Of a stretch of 14,853 nt of DNA, positions 7,581-14,853 are shown piece by piece. The DNA lies in assembly GCA_910592005.1 (NCBI GenBank), contig CAJVPP010002440.1:1-14853 (forward strand). The letters run 5' to 3'. The position numbers and the translations under genes were made by a program. Positions within the stretch are counted from its first letter, which is position 1, and each line of letters begins with the position of its first letter. Origin of the DNA: Funneliformis mosseae (Eukaryota; Glomeromycota; Glomeromycetes; Glomerales; Glomeraceae). The notes below the pieces were generated by a model that worked only from the letters and a program-made list of their open reading frames with translations, was not told the DNA's origin and did not search any database.

Positions 7581-9761
7581 ATGTCTACAAACACAGATTT
7601 TATTGAATGGATAGAGAGATGTATAGAAGAGAGACACATTAAATTTTATGATTATCGTAAATTTTTCAATGTAAAACGGATTGGTAGTGGGGGATTTAGC
7701 TCCGTTTATAGAGCGAATTGGAAAAGTAGTGAAAAATATTTCGCATTAAAATCATTTAATATGGATAATGCTACTCTTAAAGAAATTATCAGAGAGGTGC
7801 GTAACTTGGGGAGGAAAAGAATTTTATTTTTTATAAGTTGTATCACAAATTATCTATTATTATTAACCATTCATTTTCTTCTTTTAATTAGTTGAAGATA
7901 CATCGAGAAGTTGATTTCAATGATAATATAGTGCGATTATATGGAATAACGAAAGTTGAATCAGGTAAAATAAATAATATTTCGTATGTACGTATTTTTC
8001 CTAATTTCAATTCTTTCTTTTTATTATTATTTCTTAGGAGACACATATCGATTGGTTTTAGAATATGCAGATGGGGGAACACTTCATAAATATTTAGAAA
8101 AGAATTTTCACACACTTAATTGGCAAGATAAATACAATTTTGCGTTACAATTATCAGATGCCATAGAATGTTTACATGAAGAGGGAATAGTACATCGAGA
8201 TTTGCATTCCAACAATATACTTATACACAAAGAGTCAATCAAATTAGCAGATTTTGGATTAAGTAAGCGTATCGAGAGTAATAGTGCTAATAGTGCATCA
8301 AAAATATTTGGTATTATTCCATATATTGATCCCAAAGGATTTTGTAGTACAAGAAAAAACAGAGGATCTTCAACGGATAAGTTTAAATTGAATGAGAAAA
8401 GTGATGTTTATAGTGTTGGCGTACTACTTTGGGAATTATCTAGTGGAAAAAAACCTTTTAATGAAGAAGATTATGATTTAAAGTTGATCATTGGCATTTC
8501 GAATGGGTTAAGAGAAACTATTGTAGAAGGCACGCCTAAAGCATATTCTGATCTTTATACAAGTAAGCGAATATTTTACAGTTTATTTCAAAAAATTATA
8601 CATATATATATTATGCTAATTCACGTTCAATTCAAATTAAATTTAGAATGTTGGGATGATGATCCAGGTAAAAGGCCGACAATTCAAGAAGTTGTCATAT
8701 CTTTGAAATCAATGATTTCACCATCAAATTCAACAAATTCTCGACAAACTTTTATAATTGTTGAGTCGGAAAAAGAGGATATTAGCAAACGATTATCTCA
8801 ATCTACAGTGCCACATGAAAATATTATAAACGACTCAAATTTAAACTCAGAAGTTATGCCTACATTGCCATCGCAACTCGTTCAAAATTTTATTCAATTT
8901 ATGAACAACTCGAATTCGGTCATTGAAACTATAACAACGGAGATAGTGGAAGAATTAGTGACGTTATTTATAAAGATATTGAATGAAGGAAAGTCTCATC
9001 CACAACGTTGTTCAATCCTAAACGATTACTTAGAATCACATGGTCTCACCCTTGAAGAAATTCATATATGGTTAGCTAATAAAGATTTCACAAATGAAGA
9101 AACAAATTGTATATTTTTCATGGGATATTTAAATTACTTGAACCTGAATTTCAAAGATGCATTGTTCTGTTTTAATCAAGCAGCATTACAAAATCATCCT
9201 ACTGCTCAATATTATTTGGGAAATTGTTATGATCTGGGAATAGGTGTTAAGGTTAATAAACAATTAGCATTTGAATGCTATTGTAAAAGTGCCAAACATC
9301 CTAATAATTTTATAGGTAAACATTCGTTAGGAATGTGTTATGAACATGGTTTTGGGACTGAGAAGAATGAACAAATGGCTTTTTCTTTGCTTCAAGAAGC
9401 GGCAGATGGTGGATACGGAACTGCACAAGTCAATATTGGTAACAATTATCGTTTTGGAAATGGTGTTCAGAAAGATGAAAAGAAGGCTTTTTATTATTAT
9501 AATTTATGTGATCAGAATGAACATGCTCCTGGTATTTATAGGTTAGGTGATTGTTATAAATACGGCATTGGTACGTCTGTTGATGAAAAGAAGGCTTTTG
9601 AATTATATTTGAAAGCTGCTAATATGAATTATAATGTTGCACAATATAACGTTGCCGTTTGCTTTGAAGATGGCATTGGTACAACAAAAAATTCAGAAAA
9701 AGCAAAGGTGTGGTATATTACAGCTGCTCATAATGGCTTTAAATTGGCTAAAAAAGGTTAG
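7581..9761 (+). CDS. TKL-type protein kinase with C-terminal Sel1 repeats, 642 aa, four exons
   Basis: Exons 7581-7796, 7892-7964, 8038-8562 and 8647-9761 join in phase to 642 codons ending in TAG. The start is the first ATG and gives a short N-terminal helix before the kinase. The kinase domain spans roughly residues 28-295: glycine loop GSGGFSSVY (35-43), VAIK-type Lys57 in FALKSF, likely alpha-C Glu72, hinge EYADGG (105-110), catalytic loop HRDLHSNNIL (149-158), DFG (168-170), activation-segment end IPYIDPK and SDVYSVGVLLWE. The usual APE/DPE Glu is Lys196. A linker follows, then five clear 36-residue Sel1 units at about 457-636 (LGNCYDLGIG, LGMCYEHGFG, IGNNYRFGNG, LGDCYKYGIG and a divergent last unit), with a weaker one before them. 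By family knowledge it is a cytosolic Ser/Thr or dual-specificity kinase, with Sel1 repeats as a protein-binding scaffold. Substrate and pathway are unknown. Introns read in frame in places, so a naive single-exon model starting near 7986 would be wrong. Confidence 0.92.
7797..7891 (+). other. Kinase gene intron 1 (95 bp, phase 0)
   Basis: The intron has GTGCGT at its 5' end and TTTTAATTAG at its 3' end. Splicing joins ...EIIRE to LKIHREVDFNDNIVRLYG, which restores the alpha-C/beta-4 region of the kinase. Confidence 0.85.
7965..8037 (+). other. Kinase gene intron 2 (73 bp, phase 1)
   Basis: The intron has GTAAAA at its 5' end and TTATTTCTTAG at its 3' end. Splicing gives KVES-G-DTYRLVLEYADGG and so rebuilds beta-4 to the hinge. 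The Gly codon is split. The downstream frame stays open into this intron, so the border rests on homology and splice signals. Confidence 0.88.
8563..8646 (+). other. Kinase gene intron 3 (84 bp, phase 1, open in frame)
   Basis: The intron has GTAAGC at its 5' end and TTAAATTTAG at its 3' end. Its length is a multiple of three and it holds no stop, so read-through would insert 28 residues. Removal gives LYTKCWDDDPGKRP, the expected Cys-Trp...Arg-Pro segment of kinase subdomain XI. Confidence 0.88.
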
Positions 9762-9914
9762 GGCAATCAACATTGCATTAGTAAAACATATACGTTTATA
9801 AGAACATTTACTTCTGATCAGTCAGAATTTGATAAATATCATTCATTTTATTTTGTATTTAACTTTTGCAATACTTATTATTCTATCTCATTTATCAATA
9901 ATCGTTGCTTTAAT

Positions 9915-9920
9915 AATAAA
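9915..9920 (+). terminator. Candidate poly(A) signal of the kinase gene
   Basis: AATAAA lies 154 bp after the stop codon and is followed by TGTTTT, a T/G-rich element of the kind found after cleavage sites. It is the most plausible of several AT-rich matches. The 9762-10006 stretch is otherwise featureless 3' flank. Confidence 0.35.
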
Positions 9921-10006
9921 TGTTTTCAAGGCTTAATTTATTTCAAATAATTTTATACCAAAAAAAAATTCTTTTTTTTTGTATTATCAAATAGATTAAA
10001 ATAAAT

Positions 10007-10247
10007 GAGTAAATTTATTCAGGCGCGATATCATCGCCTCCTTTTTGTCACCCGTGTTACACCCCCTCCCTTTTTCATTTTTCATATATATTCTGGAACT
10101 TAGAAATTTTTTCATGTGTGAAACCCTATTCGTCACATATGTTCGTGTCACATGGTTTAGAGTTAGGTTAGGGTTAGGGTTAGGGTAAGGTATATATATA
10201 AAGGCGATGTATAAGGAGTATCGCCTCCGCGATGAATAAATTTACTC
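10007..10247. mobile_element. MITE-like non-autonomous element with 15-bp perfect terminal inverted repeats
   Basis: GAGTAAATTTATTCA at 10007-10021 is the exact reverse complement of TGAATAAATTTACTC at 10233-10247. Just inside the ends, CATCGCC (10033-10039) pairs with GGCGATG (10203-10209), and ATCGCCTCC occurs both at 10033-10041 and at 10220-10228. The interior is less AT-rich than the flanks and includes a TTAGGG array. AAATAAAT occurs immediately before the element (9999-10006) and one base after it (10249-10256), a possible 8-bp target duplication, but the flank is low-complexity. There is no coding capacity. It lies between the kinase gene and a transposase relic. Confidence 0.55.
10163..10190 (+). 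repeat. Interstitial telomere-like array (TTAGGG)
   Basis: Three perfect TTAGGG units occupy 10168-10185. They are flanked by a shortened TTAGG unit on the left and a TAAGG variant on the right. TTAGGG is the common fungal telomere unit. The array sits inside the 241-bp inverted-repeat element, so it is probably carried by that element rather than marking a chromosome end. Confidence 0.85.
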
Positions 10248-10309
10248 TAAATAAATTATTATCCATAAATTTTTATAGTTTAATAATAATTGATCACTTT
10301 ATAAATGCA

Positions 10310-11100
10310 AACACTGGAATATATTTTTTAAATAAATAAAAAACCATACCATTAGGCTGTACTTTTAACTATAAAACTTGCATATATTATCACAGTAATC
10401 TCTTATTCTTTTTTTCTTTTTTTCAAATAATCAGTTTTAGTATATATTTCCAGTTACTAAACCTTCAAGTAGAATAATAGGACCTAATTTTAAAAAGGAA
10501 AAATATGCCTAAAACATTCTTTAAGGAGAAGTTTTATTGTTAATGCAATGCAATCTTCATTAAATTTTTCTTCAGACTTTCTTTACACTCTTTTTCATCC
10601 AGTTTTTCAAAACTGTGAAAATGTAGACTCATCTGTCCAAACTATCTTTTTTCAGTCTTTTACAGTCCAATATTTTTTTTCAATTGCCCATGCAAGTCGT
10701 TTGTTTTTGTTGATTGCTGAAATAAGAGACTTCTTTTAAGAAATACAGAAATACACATTTTCCTTATAAAATACATGATGAATTATTTTTGTAAAGACTG
10801 GCTTATTAATTTTAGCAGAAAATATATTAGTAATTTCTACTAGATTTTTTTGTTTAGTTCTTTATTTTTGAGAACTATTGCCTTCAATTTTTTCCTTTTT
10901 TGGCTATTGATCAAGCAGGGTCAATCTGGTCATTTTTTAAAAGGTGCTTCTGATTCATAAGCTGCAAGAAACTTTATAATAATTATTTGATAACATCTTA
11001 TAGCTTTTGCAATTTTTGTATTGCTGTGACTTAATTTTTTGGCTGCAATAATGCCTTCCTTTTATATAGGAGTTAATTCTTTAGTGAGACCTATCACATG
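10310..11100 (-). pseudogene. Tc1-like transposase relic, C-terminally truncated
   Basis: Minus-strand frames read, from the N-terminal side, GLTKEL (about 11075-11091), AAKKLSHSNTKIAKAIRC (helix-turn-helix region, about 10990-11045), INSQKRKKLKAIVLKNKELN (about 10855-10915), INKNKRLAWAIEKKYWTVKD (about 10655-10720), then KKIVWTDESTFSQF with the first catalytic Asp in WTDES (about 10626-10640). LGPIILLEG follows near 10455-10480. Several expected Trp codons are TGA or TAG, and other stops and frame changes are present. After GNIY (10441) homology fades. A DN motif near 10393-10398 may be the second Asp, and no PIENLW block with the catalytic Glu is found before the inverted-repeat element. 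It is a different and less eroded subfamily than the relic at 12329-13330. The plus-strand open frame at 10548-10739 is its antisense shadow. Confidence 0.82.
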
Positions 11101-12328
11101 CGTAAAGTTAAAAATGGTAGAGATTTCAAATCTAATTTTGCAATATTTAATATATTAAATCAAAATAATAAACAAATATTCTATTTAGAAAATATATAGC
11201 AAATATATTATAAAAATCACATAACTAGTTACATATTAACAATTTATTAAATCAGGTAAATTTTGATCATGCAATATTTTGTTTCTCCTTGGTATATTAA
11301 AATATATAATAATATCTGTAAACTGACTTTATTATATTACTTTATAAATGTTTTATTTATATCTTTATTTTAAAATCACTTTTTATTCACATAAACTATT
11401 TTTCAGTCACCTTTTAATTAACTATTAATTTTTTGATTTTTTGTATATTCTTTCCAATAATTTATAGTTTTTTCTCTATCTTTTTTTGATTTTTTAATTA
11501 AAAAAAAATAATAATTCAATAAATTAACTTATTTGACTAAATTAAGACTAAAGTTGCTAATAAAATCTAAAAATTTTGCAAATTATTTAAATAGTAAAAG
11601 GTAAAATTTAACAAAAATCTTATTAAAAATCTGTAAAACTTAGAAAAAGATAAAAATATATTAAAATTTATAAAATAGTAAACTATATTAAACTATAGTA
11701 AAAAAAATTAGTAAAACTAATATACAATCCTCTAAATTATAATATTTATCATTTTAAGACAAATTTCAAGTTATTAATAATACTTTAATATTAACTTTAA
11801 ATTTTAAATATATAAAATTTATAAATATTAAATTTTTAAATATATTTTAAATATTTTTATCAAGATTTTAATATATATAAATAAATTTAATAAAACAAAA
11901 GCAATATATTTTTAATATATTCTAATTATTTTGCTAAATATTTAATATTATAACTTTTTGAAATAATTTAGTAAAAGAATTGTTTTTATATATCTGATTA
12001 ATTATTTATATATTTTGAATATCTAATTTATTATATTTAATTTATATATAATAGTTTACAAAAGTAATATAACTGTTAAATATAAAACTTTGAATTAATA
12101 TAATTTTTTATTTATAAATTATATTAAAGTAAAAAAAGTTATGAGATTTTCTGAATCAAAATTTATTAAAAAATATATTTTATTTTGATTTAATCACGTA
12201 AAAAAAATTTACATAAGTAATTTTTAAGTTTTAACATTATATTATTTATATATTTTAATAATCAATATTTAACCAATTAAGTTTAAACCAAAAACTATAA
12301 CAAATTCTTATACTAACATATTTATTTA
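11101..12328. other. Extremely AT-rich, CpG-depleted DNA without recognisable genes
   Basis: There is no frame, repeat unit or motif that I can support. Apart from CG at 11101-11102, only one CG dinucleotide (about 12197) was seen. It is probably eroded transposon DNA between two transposase relics, but no ends are visible. Confidence 0.55.
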
Positions 12329-13330
12329 TTAAATTACATTTATTACTTTCTTGTATAATCCCTTAGCTTTTATTACATTATTTATCCTTTCTGACATATA
12401 CTTAATTAAATTAATACATACATTGACCTCAATCTTGAATTAAATGTTTTGTAATTTTTCTCACAGATCTTTCTTTCTTATAGCTTATTCTAGAAGATGT
12501 CTTAAATAACATTTAACTTCATTCTAAAGATATTCTATAAGATTTAAACTTGAAAATTATACTGAGCAGTCAGGAATAATCATTTCATTATTAAAAAATC
12601 AGTTCTTAGTAAGATTTACTATATGTTTGAAATTATTATCATATTGAAAAATTATATTTTCAATATTTAATCTCTAATCTAAAATAGATTCTACAAGATC
12701 ATCTTCAAGTATTTGCTAATAAAGCTACTATTAATTATATAAAAGTTGCTAACACCTTTTACTGAAAAGCATTTTTAAATTATTATATTATCTTTACCAA
12801 ATTTTACTATTAGTTTAATATGAAGATTTCTTAATAACTCTTTTAGTTTCTTTTAATAATACTAGCATCTATTTGAACTAAAAAGTATGTATTTACTTTT
12901 GTCAAATTAAATACCTTCTTCCAATTCTTTACAGACTAATTTCAATATTTTTTGTAAAATCTAAGTAATATTTACAGTATGTTTTTTTAAGGTAAGATTT
13001 TTTCTTTTTAATTCTTGATATCTGACTATTTCTTCAAAGTATTTTACATATGGTTTTAGCTAAAATTTAAATATTATTATAGTTTATAAGGTCATCTTAT
13101 ATAGGAACTACTATAGAACATTCATTAAAAATAATAAGTCAGAAAGTTTTACATTCAGTATGAATAAAAATGACTCAAAAATAACCTGATTTTTTTATTT
13201 TAAAATCACCTGTCTTTTCTTTACATTGATAAATTTTTGTAACTATAAACATATAGATATTTTCTTTAGCTATAATAATATTAGCTTGATAACTTTTATC
13301 AAGAAAGACAAAAATTTTGCATATTTTTTT
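12329..13330 (-). pseudogene. Nearly full-length decayed Tc1/mariner DD34E transposase
   Basis: Minus-strand reading shows all parts of a Tc1-type transposase in order. An N-terminal helix-turn-helix region ends in YQCKEKTGDFKIKKSG (about 13185-13232). The first catalytic Asp lies in FDKSKYILFSSNR (about 12865-12905). A FGKDNIII block and KGVSNFYIIN (about 12730-12760) follow. The second Asp lies in YDNNFKHIVNLTKNW (about 12605-12645), and the Glu in SSLNLIEYL (about 12525-12550). KYMSERINNVIKAKG (about 12357-12400) is next, with a stop at 12329-12331. Thirty-four residues lie between the second Asp and the Glu, giving DD34E. The length of about 333 codons is normal for the family. It carries multiple stops and at least two frameshifts. 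Most differences from the usual motifs are C-to-T or G-to-A: Pro to Ser or Leu, Gln to stop, Trp to stop, Glu to Lys next to the first Asp. Terminal inverted repeats were not found. Confidence 0.9.
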
Positions 13331-14172
13331 AAAGATAATTGTGAAATACGAAAAGGCTAAAAATTTGTTTCTTTATAATTATATAATATTATGTAACTTA
13401 TTACTTTTTTGATTTTAATCTAACTAAAAATAGATTGACTTAAAATCACATAAATAATGCAATGTCTAAAATGAAAAAATTGTGATTTAGCTGTAAATTA
13501 TATTATTAAATAGGAAATTTAATTACAAATTTATATAAATTTTGATTTAGAGAACTCAATAAAATTTATTTTATTTGGATATAATTTATAAATAAAAAAG
13601 TTACATTAATTTAAAATTTTATATTTAGCAGTTATATTATTTTTGTGAATTACTATATCTGCTATAGAAGTTAGCTATGAAAAATTTTCATATAATAGTC
13701 ATTAAATATATAAAGTGAATCTAAAAAAACTTAAACAATAAGATGATTAATATTAGTTTAATAAAAAATTTTACTTAAAAATATAATAATAATTTGTTAT
13801 AGTATGTACATTAATATTAATTAAAAATAATTTAAATACAAAATATAATTTATTTATATATTGATTAACTTTAATTATGAAATATTATAAGATAAATTCT
13901 AAAATTAACAGGATCATATTATTTAGTTAATTAATAAAATACCTAATTTCTAGATTCTTAAACTTTTCAAATTTTTTAGTATTATTAAACACATTCAAAA
14001 TCAACTTTAATCTACTAATTCTAATAATAAATTAATCTTATAAGATTTTAATATTTTGTTAATACCTTTTTATATTCAAATTTCTTATAAATAACTTATT
14101 AAAATTAATAATTTACAAAAAATACTATTTTATAATTATATATAAAGATCTAATTATCAAAATATACTAGTC
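13331..14172. other. Extremely AT-rich, CpG-depleted DNA without recognisable genes
   Basis: Only one CG dinucleotide was seen (about 13349). No open frames or repeat units were recognised. It probably includes the eroded 5' part of the transposon whose coding relic ends near 13330. Confidence 0.5.
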
Positions 14173-14233
14173 AAAATAGTCCAAATCAGCTAAAAATCAG
14201 ATGGCTGATTTTAGGTTAATTTTGATACTATTT
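14173..14233. repeat. Imperfect inverted repeat (hairpin)
   Basis: AAAATCAG at 14193-14200 and CTGATTTT at 14205-14212 are perfect arms around ATGG. Weaker pairing extends outward, with AAAATAGT on the left (14173-14180) facing ATACTATTT on the right (14225-14233). It borders the tandem-repeat block. Confidence 0.5.
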
Positions 14234-14276
14234 ATGGCTAATTTGCCATGTTTTTCGATCAGCACAAATAGGTGCT

Positions 14277-14670
14277 GATAGATGCTAATTAATTCCAATC
14301 AGATATAGCCATTCAGAACTTAAATTTAACTATAAATTAGTTTAAAACTGGCCTCAATTTGGCAACAATTCAGATGTTGATAGATGCTGATCAATTCCAA
14401 TCAGATATAGCCATTCAGATTAAATTCAACTATAAATCAACCTAAAATTTATCTTAATTCAGCATCATTCAGCATTAATTCACAACTTAAATAACATAAA
14501 TTGGCTTAAAGTTGACCTTAATACAGCATTATTCAGCATCAATTCAGAACTTAAATAATCATAAATCAGCCTAAAATTGATCTCAATTCAGCATTATTCG
14601 GCATTAATTTGAAATTTAAATAACTATAAATCAGCCTAAAATTAGCCTCAATTTAGTATTAATTCAGTCA
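14277..14670. repeat. Degenerate tandem-repeat block
   Basis: A 41-bp segment beginning GATAGATGCT and ending ATAGCCATTCAGA occurs at 14277-14317 and again at 14379-14419 with two mismatches. The unit length there is 102 bp. To the right about four further copies with a period near 65 bp follow the pattern ATTCAGAACTTAAAT, CATAAATCAGCCTAAAATT, ACCTCAATTCAGCATTATTC, each diverged. No coding is present. It resembles a decayed minisatellite or the internal repeats of a non-autonomous element. Confidence 0.75.
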
Positions 14671-14764
14671 AATAAGTATATAAAATTGATAAATTATATT
14701 TATTAAATTTATTAAATATTATAATTTTATTAATAATAAAAACCTAATATAATTCACAAAAATA
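14671..14764. other. AT-rich flank and TA target of the edge transposon
   Basis: Low-complexity DNA lies between the tandem-repeat block and the Tc1-like end. The TA at 14763-14764 is the expected target dinucleotide. Confidence 0.5.
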
Positions 14765-14853
14765 CAGACCCCCGCTAAAAGTCTCTGAACGCTTTTTGGC
14801 TCAATATAAAACTTAAATTTTTTAAGTTTAATTAAAAAATATTTATTAATATA
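14765..14853. mobile_element. Left end of a Tc1/mariner-type element running out of the window
   Basis: Directly after TA (14763-14764) the sequence starts CAGACCCCCGCTAAAAGTCT, continues CTGAACGCTTTTTGGC and breaks sharply from the CpG-free surroundings. This is a Tc1/mariner-style terminal repeat. Its layout (CAGA, G/C-rich stretch, AAAAGT, then GAAC or GGAC) parallels the end at position 88. Inside, AAACTTAAA (14809-14817) and TTTAAGTTT (14821-14829) form a perfect hairpin with a 3-base loop. The transposase and the other end would lie beyond 14853. Confidence 0.6.

Noticed and set aside
8108..8335. Minus-strand open frame inside the kinase gene
   Set aside because: It is a shadow of exon 3, which encodes HRDLH and DFG on the plus strand. 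The frames at 7888-8115 (minus) and 9340-9546 (plus) are shadows for the same reason.
7986..9761. Single-exon kinase gene starting inside the second intron
   Set aside because: The frame happens to be open into intron 2 and through intron 3. Kinase homology and GT-AG signals give a longer four-exon gene with the missing glycine loop and Lys57.
10548..10739. Plus-strand 63-codon open frame
   Set aside because: It is antisense to the Tc1 transposase relic, whose minus-strand reading contains WTDES and other family blocks.
14277..14670. CRISPR-like array
   Set aside because: Repeats are diverged, have no distinct spacers of constant length, and the genome is eukaryotic.

Overview
The window looks like nuclear DNA of an arbuscular mycorrhizal fungus, most likely Rhizophagus (R. 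irregularis or a close relative). This is inferred from four things. The sequence is very AT-rich. It carries a tyrosine-kinase-like (TKL) protein kinase with C-terminal Sel1 repeats and short GT-AG introns, a gene type greatly expanded in Glomeromycotina. It has many Tc1/mariner remains, and it contains the fungal telomere unit TTAGGG. No database search was possible.

Left part (1-5140): the outer end of a Tc1/mariner element (1-88) and about 1.3 kb of AT-rich spacer precede an intact, intronless 649-codon gene on the minus strand (1360-3309). Its product has a perforin/MACPF-like core motif. Across a 218-bp divergent intergenic region lies a decayed paralogue on the plus strand (3528-about 4960), broken by stops and frameshifts but recognisable along most of its length. 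Directly behind it is a lone protein-kinase exon fragment (5004-5140), homologous to the third exon of the intact kinase further right.

Middle (5141-7580): mostly non-coding sequence with a mixed, somewhat GC-richer repeat-like block (about 5640-6330). It holds an unrecognised 90-codon frame, GAGTC/GACTC palindromes and a weak candidate for a broken Cys-rich exon on the minus strand.

Kinase locus (7581-9761): four exons and three short introns give a 642-residue kinase-Sel1 protein with its catalytic motifs present. A poly(A) signal candidate lies 154 bp after the stop codon.

Right part (10007-14853): a 241-bp MITE-like element with perfect 15-bp terminal inverted repeats encloses an internal TTAGGG array. 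It is followed by a truncated minus-strand Tc1 transposase relic (about 10310-11100). The last 3.7 kb is extremely AT-rich and almost free of CpG. It contains a second, older and almost full-length DD34E transposase relic (12329-about 13330, minus), a degenerate tandem-repeat block (14277-14670), and the start of another Tc1-like element that runs off the window (from 14765).

Only two genes appear functional: the MACPF-like protein and the kinase-Sel1 protein. Nothing in the sequence proves that they act together. The presence of remains of both families side by side (3528-5140) and again as intact genes within 8 kb suggests a birth-and-death cluster of lineage-expanded, possibly recognition or signalling, genes embedded in transposon debris.
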